Origin: Ascarosepion bandense
Taxonomy: Eukaryota; Mollusca; Cephalopoda; Sepiida; Sepiidae
Assembly: GCA_037127315.1 (NCBI GenBank)
Contig: JBBBDQ010001185.1
Location: forward strand, 750,001 to 814,000
Direction of reading: 5' to 3'
Length of the DNA stretch: 64,000 nt
This document shows positions 1 through 9,800 of the stretch, piece by piece (position 1 is the first letter of the stretch; each line of letters opens with the position of its first letter). Under the pieces are notes generated by a model. That model was not told the DNA's origin, did not search any database, and saw only the letters and a list, made by a program, of their open reading frames with translations. Both the position numbers and the translations under genes were made by a program.

Positions 1-490
1 TCACTGACAAATGTTCATGCAAAATGGTGAATACACTACCTTCTGATATGTTCAACACCTCTGCTATCTTATACAACTTCAATTTACAATTGGCCAAAAC
101 AAGTTTGTGGGGGTTTTTTTTTTTTGGTATTTTCCAGGACAACTGCCAATTTTGAGCAACCTGAGTGTTCAGCATCATTTGTGTCAGTACAACCGTATTT
201 AAAGTCAGCATACCACCTTTTAACCGAATAAGATTTATCAAGCCATTGCTTTGCTTCAACAGTATTTTTTCATCAGAAAGCAATGTTTTATCAACACACG
301 AAATTCAGACTTTTCCATTGTTTTGAAAATTTACAACCATAGCTTCACTTAGATAACTGTAATTTGTAAACTAGTAATCCGACTGGGCCCAAATTTTGTC
401 ACGTGCCATTTGAATATTAGTACTTCATAAAAATCATATGGATTTTTTATTAGTGCTATCATCTATATGTCAGCCCCGTGACTTATTGAG
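1..490 (-). mobile_element. Mariner-family transposase remnant (N-terminal part, cut by window edge)
   Basis: Read on the minus strand this encodes the start of a mariner-type transposase: a MEKSEFRVLIKHCFLM-like beginning near 320-275, then a helix-turn-helix segment reading IAEVLNISEGSVFTILHEH near 75-10. The reading frame is broken by shifts and an A-run. A second, independently decayed copy of the same stretch lies at about 29317-29790 (same strand), and a short third piece at about 33319-33357. The catalytic part is beyond the left edge. DNA-level similarity to the 29-kb copy is obvious over about 450 bp; the mariner assignment rests on remembered family sequence. Confidence 0.7.
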
Positions 491-1127
491 TGATATGTTA
501 TAAATAATGAAAATAAAAATAGAAGGGTGACAGAGTCTTGTGTAAGATCTATATAAATCTCTTTATATCAATTAATAGTTTTTTGCGTGGGTTGAGGGAA
601 GCAATGTTTTCAGTTGGTATATCATTTAGTTTATTTGCATTGGGACGAAAAGAAAGCTGTAACAATGCTCAAATGCTATCAAAGACATAATAAAAAATAT
701 ATTTCTGGCATGAAACGAGCATTTTAAATGATATTTTAAATCAACAAGTGAGTTCAAAATCATAAATTATTAAATTAAAGACATGCTGAAAATATGTACC
801 CCAACCACACATACTTTTCATAAAAATATAATATGCAGACACATGAGAAGGCATTTTCTGTATAAAATTGTAAAATAAGATCATAATCAAGAGTTTTGGC
901 AAAGAAAAAACAGAAAGATGATTTATAATTACAAAAAATAGTTATATCTTTGAAAAGTGCACATTTAACAACATAATGCCTGTTAACCCCTGCTTCTCAT
1001 AATTTCAGTCTCATGTGTAACTAATTGGGCTTGCACACAATGGTTTTATTTTTGCTTTTTGAACATTCACTTTAAGATATACTTATTAAAAATTCAAAAT
1101 AGTATAACTAAGACACACACACAGATA
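491..1127. other. AT-rich intergenic stretch, nothing recognised
   Basis: AT-rich sequence with no ORF of note and no recognisable element. Small ORFs at 1059-1455 come from the neighbouring hairpin and (TA)n tract and look fortuitous. Confidence 0.5.
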
Positions 1128-1202
1128 TATATTGTAATAGTTGTTACAGTGGTTTATAAAAACATAGCTTTCATAAACCATTGTAACAACTATTACAATA
1201 TA
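1128..1202. repeat. Short foldback (hairpin) element
   Basis: Two 30-bp arms (1128-1157 and 1172-1201) are inverted copies with one mismatch, separated by about 14 nt. The arms contain ATTGTAATAGTTGTTACA. The shape suits a very small MITE or a DNA hairpin; no coding content. Confidence 0.8.
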
Positions 1203-1266
1203 AAGCTCTGCTTTGTATCGAGCACTCTTCATAAAAGTAAATGCTTGAACAGTGGGTTTAAATCTG

Positions 1267-1311
1267 TGTTCTGTCACTTTCTTACAATATATATATATAT
1301 ATATATATATA
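1267..1311. repeat. (TA)n microsatellite
   Basis: Uninterrupted TA dinucleotide tract. It is one of about a dozen in the window, most of which touch the end of a mobile element. Confidence 0.9.
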
Positions 1312-2034
1312 AATCCCACAAGTAAAACTTCTTGTCACTTTTATTTAGCTAGTCAATATCCTCTTAGATATAAAATTGGTGTTATTAAAAATAGCACAAA
1401 GCAATTCATCCCTCTTGCCTGTCTTTTCTTTAAAGAACTTAATAACATGAAATAAATGCTTATTAACAACAGTTTTCCTAAACACCTGATAGATTACCAT
1501 ATTAGAAGACTTTTTCTAACATAACCAATAACAACACCAAACATACAGAAAAAAACAATAACAATATTTTCTACAAAAATCAAATGCAGAATAATTATAA
1601 CCAGGATGAATATTCACTTAGAAATATCATAAGAAAATATGCAACTCATGTTGATAGAAGCAAAAAAAATTAAATTACCTTTAACACAAAATTTAAAACT
1701 GCTAACCTCATCATCAAAAATAACAATTGATCTGTAAGACGTAAGCTGCAGAGAACTAATATTAATTACAAATTTACATTTACTTTGAAGAACTGTGTTC
1801 GTGATCAATCCCAGTTTGTAAATAATTACATTGAATATACTATGACTTGTTTAACTAGACAACTTACATTGCATTACTCTGACCATAGTTCAATTAGATC
1901 TCATTTAAATATACATGGAAACCTATCAAACTCTATCTATAACAAACACATTGATAATACAAATATATTAGCATCAACCACATATAAAAAACAGTCTAAA
2001 AATAATGGAAACATTATCCAAAAGCTTCTAGTCA

Positions 2035-2125
2035 GGATTGAAACACAACCGAATTGACATCAGTTGGCAATTCTATCTCTGAGCTATGGGAGCTTGGTAG
2101 AGGAAGTGGGGGCTTTAGTATGTTA
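2035..2125 (-). mobile_element. tRNA-derived SINE, family A (partial copy)
   Basis: Minus-strand sequence carries a tRNA-like pol III A box (ATAGCTCAGAGATAGA) and B box (GTTTCAATCCTG), matching the better preserved copy at 2190-2420. The right part of the element is not clear here. Confidence 0.6.
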
Positions 2126-2150
2126 TATACAATGTAAACATATGCCATTT

Positions 2151-2153
<3 letters not shown>

Positions 2154-2189
<36 letters not shown>
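2154..2189. repeat. (TA)n tract forming the 3' tail of SINE A
   Basis: TA repeats directly abut the 3' end (minus orientation) of the SINE A copy at 2190. The same junction recurs at 34050. Confidence 0.85.
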
Positions 2190-2192
<3 letters not shown>

Positions 2193-2420
2193 ATCCACAG
2201 ACAGATCTGTTTCGCTGTATCACAGCTCATCAGTACAGTTAGACATCCAATTGCTTTTTACCCAGGATTGAAACCCAACCGAATTGGCATCAGTCGGTGA
2301 TTCTACCTCTGAGCTATGGGTACTCGGTAGAAGGAAGCAGACTTATAGCATGTGATAGATCATGTATTCATATGCCAGTAGTGAGAGTGTTCTAATTCAT
2401 TATCGAATGAATGATGCATA
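2190..2420 (-). mobile_element. tRNA-derived SINE, family A
   Basis: On the minus strand the head looks like a tRNA: A box TAGCTCAGAGG at 2306-2316 and B box GGTTTCAATCC at 2265-2275, spaced as in a tRNA gene. The body continues through AGCAATTGG and CTGTGATACAGCG to an end reading CTGTCTGTGGATGAC, followed by (TA)n. Further copies: 34050-34235, a tail-only piece at 2485-2521 and a head-only piece at 2035-2125. The pol III boxes support a SINE; I cannot name the family. Confidence 0.75.
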
Positions 2421-2484
2421 GATGCTAGAGTAGCTACTGTTTTTTCAAAGTCTACCATTTTTCCAGAGTGTGAGAGCATAAATA

Positions 2485-2521
2485 GTCATCCACAGACAGA
2501 TCTGTTTTGCTGCATCACAGG
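2485..2521 (-). mobile_element. SINE A tail fragment
   Basis: A 37-bp stretch (GTCATCCACAGACAGATCTG and onward) nearly identical to the tail of the SINE at 2190, without the tRNA-like head. Confidence 0.6.
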
Positions 2522-2595
2522 GTGTGATAGATGAATTGATTGTCTAAATTATGCAAAAATGAAAATAACACTGACATCTCATTTCAGCAGATATA

Positions 2596-2775
2596 CAGAA
2601 ATCCCTTGATTAATGTGTTTTGGATTAGTACACTAAAATTGTTATATACCAAAATTTGATTAGTGCCTGCATAATACTCAATTAGTGTGGTAAAACATAC
2701 TTCAGTTTAATCATAGGAATTGATAAACTGATTTTGTTATAGTTGCTGATGCACACACCAATCAAGGGATTTCTA
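2596..2775. mobile_element. MITE with pogo/Tigger-like terminal inverted repeats
   Basis: An element of about 180 bp with terminal inverted repeats of about 16 bp (left CAGAAATCCCTTGATT, right inverse TAGAAATCCCTTGATT). It is flanked by TA dinucleotides at 2594-2595 and 2776-2777, as expected for Tc1/mariner/pogo target duplication. Subterminal sequence repeats GATTAGT-type motifs on both sides. The CAG...CCCTTGATTAA start resembles Tigger/pogo ends as I remember them. No coding capacity. Confidence 0.7.
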
Positions 2776-2829
2776 TATTTACCAAAATTACATAAAAATA
2801 TCTTGAAATGCTAAAGAATAAATTTATTC

Positions 2830-3420
2830 AATAAAATTGCCATTGGCTTCAAGATTACTTCAGAATCTCCTGCAAATCTTCTGGTTGGTCCCCTTGTTTA
2901 ATTTGGTGAATTCTGCTATAATCCTTGCCTTCAGTTCATCTTTGGTATTACAAATTTTGTTAGTCTCCCACTCAACTGCACCACTCACATCATAATCAAG
3001 TGGGCTGTGGTCTCAGGGGTTATGTGACCAGATGTAAGGGGTGATGTGGTTGCAGAAATTGCCTGACAGCCATGACTGGGTTATCCTGCTTATGTGGCAT
3101 GGTGCAGACTCCTGTTGTCTTCCAGAAGCCATCCTCTTGACCCAGGGCAGCACTACCACTTCAAAGCAGTTGATGTAGATCTTCATGTTGAGTGAGAGCC
3201 TGTGCGAAGAGAAATGGAGGCATAAGATGTTGACTGGATATATCATCCAACTCTTTTCAAATCCTCTGCACTATTCTCATACACTCAAATACTTTGAAAT
3301 GCTTGCATTGGAGCTTCTGGCATAAATGCTAAATAGTACAGCATGTCATTTCCAAATTTCTGGTGGAGTAAATTGCCGCATAATGTTTTTTCTCACAGAC
3401 AGTGCCCAACTGACACTACT
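2830..3420 (-). pseudogene. Tc1/mariner transposase remnant (catalytic part)
   Basis: Minus-strand reading gives a decayed DDE transposase C-terminal half: VVLPWVKRMASGRQQESAPCH (second catalytic Asp region, here with Glu-Ser in place of Asp-Ser), then SRITQSWLSGNFCNHITP, IWSHNP and DHSPLDYDVSGAVEWETNK (the NSPDxNPLDY block that carries the third acidic residue). The ORF at 3246-3013 covers the middle; a stop at about 3011 separates the last block. The length fits only part of a roughly 340-residue transposase; no terminal repeats were found. Non-functional. Confidence 0.75.
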
Positions 3421-3514
3421 ATACTGTGTGTGCGGTTGTCAAAATAAATAAAAAATAAACGTGCGTATCTAAAAATAAAAATCTAGAATGGTGAAAATTT
3501 TCTTGTTGCTATTT

Positions 3515-3722
3515 TTTTTTTTTTTTTTTTTTTTAATCGTATCACCCCGATCGAGGTGGCAACACCAATGATGTGCAGGGGGCTACGTAATAGTAAAAAG
3601 ATTGGAAAAGAGAAAGCCAGAAACCACATCCTAAACAGGGAACAAGGGATGAGCCTCTTAACCTGTTCAATAGACATGGGTGGAGTGTGAACCGGGCGAT
3701 AGATAGATCTATCTACTCCAAT
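3515..3722 (-). mobile_element. SINE-like repeat, family C, with poly(A) tail (copy 1)
   Basis: Minus-strand repeat ending in a poly(A) run (3511-3534 as T). Its body contains CGGTTCACACTCCACCC, similar to a pol III B box, and GCCACCTCGATCGGGGTGAT before the tail. A second copy (about 3730-3862) follows in tandem and a third is at 6027-6230. The conserved body creates minus ORFs (for example 3773-3483) that look protein-like only because the repeat is shared. Confidence 0.65.
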
Positions 3723-3729
3723 TGAAAAA

Positions 3730-3862
3730 AAGAACAAAGTGAGAAGATTGGAAAAGAGAAAGCCGGAAACCACATCCTAAACAGGGAACAAGGGATGAGC
3801 CTCTTAACCTGTTCAATAGACGTGGGTGGAGTGTGAACCAGGCGATACATAGATCTATCTAC
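3730..3862 (-). mobile_element. SINE-like repeat, family C (copy 2, lacking tail)
   Basis: Direct repeat of 3600-3720 with over 90 percent identity by eye, including the AGATTGGAAAAGAGAAAGCC and GGTGGAGTGTGAACC blocks. It lacks the poly(A)-proximal part, so this is a partial tandem duplication. It runs into a (TA)n tract at 3861-3890. Confidence 0.6.
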
Positions 3863-3924
3863 ATATATATATATATATATATATATATAGCCTGATATTT
3901 CTAACTATTGACCTTTTACTTCTT

Positions 3925-5232
3925 TTTAGCATATTACTAGATGCTCTCATCAATCCTGAATTGGTTAAATATCTCATGTTACAGGTTCTTCTTTCACAAA
4001 CGCTATATGACTTTTGCTTTTCTAGGTCAACTGCTGATGCATTAACGATTATTGCTGAAAAAGTCTGTGAAGCTTTAGATAAGAATGGTGAAGCTCAGGA
4101 AGTTGCTTTAGATATCTTAAAGGCATTTGATAGGGTTTGGCATACTAGTCTTCTTCACAAGTTGAAAGGTTATGGTATTTCTGAACAGCTTTTTTGTTTC
4201 AGTCAAATCATGAAATGAAAATTTTCTTATCAAATCATGAAATGAAAATTTTCTTGAATGGTCACTCTTCTAGTTCTTTTTGCATTAATACAGGCACTTC
4301 TCAAGGCTCTATCCCTGGACAAATGTTGTTTCTAATTTTTATAAATGACCTTCCTGGTGATGGCACAACTATTGATACCTGCCTTAATAGTAAATCTGAT
4401 CAGTTCAATAAAGTCAAATTGACAGATGACCTCAAATATCACCTACATTCTGATAACTGGAACAAGGAATGACTTGTTAATTTTAATGCCTCCAAAACAA
4501 AATTGCTCTCTATTAATCATCTGAGAGAACCTTTTCTGTCATCCACCAGCATGGCTAATGCTATCAAACAAGCATGACTCATCACACTTTCTTAGTCTAT
4601 AAAGTTTTCTGCTGGCGTAAAACGAAAAGATTACATTGAAACAATTGCTATATCTGCTGCTAGAAAAGTTGATTCACAGTGTCATGCTAGACATTTTTTC
4701 TCACAAATCCATCTTACATATTTATTCATCCAAGGTTTGAATATTTCTACCGCATATAGTCTGGTGCTTCTGTTATATATTTAGAGATCCTTTGATAAAA
4801 TCCAATGAACAATCTACTATGTCATTGGCTCTAACCTAATATCTCCACCTCAGTCACTTTCCCATCACCATAATGTAGCTTCCTTGACATTTCTATAAAT
4901 ACTGTCATGGTAATTGTTCTGATGAACTTTCCTCTATTTTACCTACACTCTATGAATTTAAGTGCAGTACTAGATTGGCAGTAAAATCTCATCATTTAAC
5001 AGTTGAAATAGCTAAAGGTAACCCTAAGTTATATCCTAACAGTTTCTTTTCTCACACTTCTTGTTTGTGGAACTCTCTTCCAGTTCCTAGCTTTCCAGTA
5101 AAGTCCAATCTTCAAAAATGTAAATCTACTGTTAATTTTTATCTTCTGCCTTCATAATTTCTGTTCTTTTTTCTCTCACTTCTTACTTAATAAAGTTTTT
5201 CTTTTTCTTTTATTCTTATACACCCTGGGTCT
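3925..5232 (+). pseudogene. Degenerate jockey/CR1-type LINE, reverse transcriptase 3' half
   Basis: The plus strand encodes recognisable reverse-transcriptase blocks in shifting frames. 4030-4190 gives STADALTIIAEKVCEAL and VALDILKAFDRVWHTSLLHKL (motif A, catalytic Asp present). 4255-4365 gives NGHSSSSFCINTGTSQGS and LFLIFINDLPGD (motif B). The YADD catalytic box that should follow is deleted: INDLPGD runs straight into DGTTIDTCLNSKSD. Downstream are NFNASKTKLLSINH (4475-4520), AARKVDSQCHARHFF and, at 4975-5157, the family's C-terminal SHHLTVEIA...SLWNSLP-type block. A stretch of TTC/TTT and a (TA)n tract end the element. Dead copy, 5' truncated. The family assignment is from memory of related LINE proteins. 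Confidence 0.8.
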
Positions 5233-5264
5233 TAGTTGCTTTGCTTGGGAGAAATGATTGAAAA

Positions 5265-5302
<38 letters not shown>

Positions 5303-5304
<2 letters not shown>

Positions 5305-5506
5305 AAAAACTTAACACATCATTTTGAGTGGTTATAAATTATAGTTCATTTCTATGAGATAAATTAGCCCATTTCATCAGAGCGCAACTGGAAAAACATT
5401 TGTACTGTATGAAACAAATAGAGTGTGGTCTGATGAAATGAGCTAATTTAGCTCATAAAAATGAATTATGATATATAACCACTCTAAATGATGTGTTGAG
5501 TTTTCC
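5303..5506. mobile_element. Foldback MITE with ~77-bp arms
   Basis: Left arm 5303-5380 and right arm about 5430-5506 are inverted copies (shared blocks AACACATCATTT, GAGTGGTTATA, CATTTCATCAGA) around a loop of about 45 nt. A (TA)n tract touches the left end. No coding content. Confidence 0.8.
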
Positions 5507-6026
5507 TGTACAAATATCATATTGCTCTGGATAAAATCCATTAAGCTCTCTATACATATCCAACACTTAATATTTATATATTAAATAAATCATGTTGGAA
5601 TATCTTCACCATTCATGGACTTGACATCATTATCTATCTATCTATATATATATATATATGAAAGTCTTCTGAAAAGTTTTTTGTTTAATTATAGTCAGGA
5701 AGGTTCAGCCTCAACTGCTATACCACAAACATCTGACAGTGTGAGCCAACATAAAACTGAAGTACTTTATATACAAGGAGGTGCTAACATTTTTTCAGCC
5801 TAAGCAAAAGATCTTTCCTCCAAAACAAACCTGATATTTGGTCATATTTTGATAAGTGGGTCAAAGAGATTTTTTCAGGACCTTCTCATAACATAAATTA
5901 TTATATATTATAAAAATATATTATAAAAATTCTTAGCCTGACCAAGAAGCCATTTCAAAGTAGAAAATCTGATGTTTAGTCAGCTTTTGGGAAATAGGTT
6001 GTGCTGAGAACTTTCCAGTATTTTTC

Positions 6027-6230
6027 CAATATGTTTTTTTTTTTTTAATATCACCCCAAGCAAGGCGATAACGCCACTGATGCACAGGGGGCTATGTAAG
6101 GGTAAAAAGAATGGAAAAGAGAAAACCGGAAACCGCATCCTAAACAGGAAACAAGGGATGAGCCTCTTCATCTGTTCAATAGATGTGGGTGGAGTGTGAA
6201 CCGGGCAATAGTTTAGTTTAGTCTATCTAC
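6027..6230 (-). mobile_element. SINE-like repeat, family C (copy 3)
   Basis: Same family as 3515-3722: poly(A) tail (T run at about 6035-6048), GCCTTGCTTGGGGTGAT before the tail, and the GGTTCACACTCCACCC block. About 85-90 percent similar to copy 1 by eye. A 24-bp duplication (GTCTATCTACTCCAATT twice) lies at its right end. Confidence 0.6.
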
Positions 6231-6293
6231 TCCAATTAAAGTCTATCTACTCCAATTGTTCTAAGTGACATGTACATAAGTATACATTTACAT

Positions 6294-6295
<2 letters not shown>

Positions 6296-6353
<58 letters not shown>
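6296..6353. repeat. (GT)n microsatellite
   Basis: About 58 bp of uninterrupted GT, followed by GCGTGCGTGC. The minus ORF of His/Thr repeats here is an artefact of it. Confidence 0.95.
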
Positions 6354-6357
<4 letters not shown>

Positions 6358-6677
6358 CGTGCATACGCATACAGATGTATGAATAGTAATTATATTTTGG
6401 AAGTAACCAGAGAGAACATTTAAAGTTGAATAAAAAAAGGTTCAAGAAAACATAAAAATGAAAAGTACAAAAACAAGTCTTTTGGATCTTAAAAATCCCT
6501 CGTTAATTTCCAACATTTGTGAGTTTAATTAACTTTTATCAAACATTAAATTTACCTCTGACAAACACTGAAATTTGAAAATCAATTTCTTTCATAATAA
6601 TATTTAAAAGATATAAATTTGCATATACTTCTGAGATGAGTTAGTATTTATTTTAGAATTTAAATTTTTAATTTTAG

Positions 6678-6842
6678 ATTGTTCAGACTGTTGTCCTCAT
6701 CTTTATTGCTATGTTTAGTTTTAAAACGTTTCGGACGCTGTATGCTTCAGCCTTCAAAAAGGGTTCAGAAGAAGGCCGAAGCGTACAACGGCTGAAACGT
6801 CGAAAACATGGCAATAAAGATGAGGACAACAATCAGAACAAT
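6678..6842. mobile_element. Foldback element with ~75-bp arms
   Basis: Left arm (6678-6755) and right arm (6765-6842) are inverted copies sharing TTGTCCTCATCTTTATTGC, ATGTTT, ACGTTTC and CGGCC/CAGCC blocks, with almost no loop. It looks like a palindromic MITE. Divergence between the arms (roughly 15 percent by eye) suggests it is old. Confidence 0.8.
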
Positions 6843-6849
6843 ATAATTA

Positions 6850-9800
6850 ATGCAATATAAACTTGAATATTCAAGTGTCAAAACAAGTAAATTTTATTTA
6901 ATTTAACAAGTAACATAATTTTCGACAGAAAAAAAAACAAAAATCAACGGAAAAAATAACCTATGCAAAAACAAAAAAAAATCATTGTGATTGTGAGGTT
7001 AATTAAGCAAGAATAGTCACCTTAAAAGAAAACAAAAATATTAAAAAAAAAACAAAAAACAACTCGCTAGAAAATATGTCAAGGACTTTTTGCTATTTAT
7101 TTCAAACACTGGTCATACGTAGAATAGTGCACAAAACTGGGTTAGGATAAGTCGAAACCTACGATAGGACAGCATGTTTTTTGGTTATCTTCAAAAAAAT
7201 TGTTTTCATCTCTACAACATGAACATAATTTAATTAAATTTAGCGTTTTTTTAAAACCCATTTACTTCTCAACAAATAAAAAATTTTCAATTTTCACCCT
7301 TTTTTATCACGACTCCTACAATGCGTTTTTTTTCTGTTCAAAAATAACTTATTTTTCATTAAAAAAAAATTGCCTTTACTTATACGAAGTGATCGTTTCA
7401 AAATTGAACATTTCTAGCCAAACAATATCGAGTAATTTTTTTTTAATCCATTAAATCATTTACAACTTTTTTCTTTAATACTTAAATTATGAATTGTTTA
7501 TGTTTTTAAACTTAATGCCTTTTTCAAAACGAATCCCTCCACTTTCTAACTGAAAAATAGAATCAGTTATTTCTCTGTCTAAGGTAACATTAAGATATAT
7601 TTTTGTACAAATTTTTAAAATAAATAAATTTCTCTCTATAAAAATGGTAGGTATTTTAAACTTAATTATTGAAACTTTACTGCTGGCTGGGCTGCCACTC
7701 CCTTTTCTCTCAATATTGAAGTTATTTTAGGATTTTTTTTTTTTAGTTTTTCGTTTTGTTATGTGTTTTTGTTTGTTCTTTTTTGTTTTTTGTAAATAGT
7801 GAATATCGTTGCTATCGACAATTCCATACTAAATTATTTAGTTTGAGAAAAAAGAAGGAAGGGTTTATAAGAAAAGAAGACAAAGAAAAATAAAACAATA
7901 TTAGTTTTTAATTTTAACTTTAAAAAAGTAAGCTTGAAAAAGAGATTAAAAGAACATTTTCAAATCCGTTAACAACAGTAACACGAACAGAGACAGATCA
8001 GAGTTGAAAATAAATATGTACAATACATACAAAGAAAACCTTACAAAAAGTAAAAGGGTAGTTTGTTTTTTTTTTAAGTATAGCAGTCTTAAGTAGGAAT
8101 TTTAAACGACATTTTTGTTGCCCAGTGGTTGTTAAGCAGTGGATTTTTTTGTTTGAGAGCTTGGAATAGGGAGAGAGAGAGAGCGAGAGACTAAAAAAGG
8201 TTTATTTATTTTTTTAAAGAAATGTTTATTTATTTACGTACGTTGTTTATTAGACGTACTCTTGTAAAGAGTACGTCTAATAAACCCTGTTAAAAAGGCA
8301 AATACTTTGATTTAGAAAAAAACGCTCGAATCACTCAGCATTTTAGGCTTGTGAAAAAGAATTTTTTAATTTTTTAAGACATTTATGGCGCACAATTTAT
8401 TTTTTATATTTTTTTTAATATGGACATCTACATGATTATGAAATTTATGAACCGAAGTTAAAGGGACCTGTAATAGCAAATTTGTTTTTTCATTAACTAA
8501 TGCAAGAATTTAATTTTTCATGGGTGCTCCACTGTTATGGCATTATGCCAAAGTAGGCCATAAGTAAACCTACACACGTATCATTGAATTTTGGATGCTT
8601 CTTTACCTTACCCACCATCTCTCCTTCTCACACACATGTAGATATATTGTTTTTTTTTATAAATGGTCCCCAATATCGAATGGGAATGTATCGAAAACAA
8701 ATACAGAACAAATGACTGTGTAGCTTGAAGAAATAAAAATCCCTTACACGCGCGCGTGCGTGCACTCACACAAGGTTGACTAATCTTTCACAAAGGGATT
8801 ATGGGTTCTCACCCCCATCTTCCTTTTTAAAAGAGGGCTACATCGAGTATGGGAAAAAAGAGACCATTGTTAAAATAAAACTTACACCCAAAACGGCTTA
8901 CCAGTGAGTCTCCACAATCCACATTGACGTTCTTAAATCTTTAAAAAAAAGTAAAACTTCATGCTGACTCCCCACTTTTATTTTCCTAATATAAATTTAA
9001 CAAAAATATTGACTGAAAATATGAAGTTTATTTAACTTTTATAATTTGAAAATAATTGAAAATATCTGCAAGTTTAGACTAAAAAATAAAAGTTTACTTT
9101 ATGAATGAGCGCGTTTCTGAGTTAAGTTGATTATTTTGTTTTTATTAAATTAAAAAATGTCTATATTGAGATTATTTTTACAGTAAAGTTAGTGTCCTTC
9201 AGTTTGTTTTTATTTTTTATTCTTTCAAGTCAAATGTTTTTTTTATGAGAGGGAGATGTTTGAAAATCGGGTGATAGAAGTTTTTCTAACAGCTTCTTGC
9301 ACCGAAGCCAAGATGTGAAAATGCAACTATTATTGGTGAAGGCTTTTTCATTTATGTAAAATAAAGCCCCTTACAATGATAGCTAATATTTCAACGATTT
9401 TAACATTCTGACAGAAAAATAAACCTGTATCAACTATTTTTAATATTCTTTTCTTTTACAAACTAGGACAAGTAGTCCTTATATTGACATGACAAAACTG
9501 ACGTCGGTTTTTAGTTTTTCTTTTAGTTTTAAACAAGTAGGGGGAAAAGAGTGAAAGGGCAGATTTTAAGCCCCAAGATTCTAAATAATAAATTAGAGAT
9601 TTTTATCTAATTAAATAAAGTACTGAAAAACTATAAACTAAAACTTTAAAAAAAGAAGTGGATAATCCAATATTTTTTTAGGTTTGATTCTAATCCTTGG
9701 CACAATACAAGGGCACGGGCTTATTGTCCGTACTTAGCTAAATATTTGGAGTTTTTTGTGTGCGTTTTACAGAAAAATTAATTTATCACAGTGGTGACTG

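Noticed and set aside
3483..3773. 96-codon minus ORF with repeated IPCSLFRMWF motif
   Set aside because: The apparent peptide repeat comes from two tandem SINE C copies; a third copy at 6 kb gives the same peptide. No evidence of protein selection.
6236..6445. His/Thr-repeat ORF on minus
   Set aside because: Translation of a (GT)n microsatellite.
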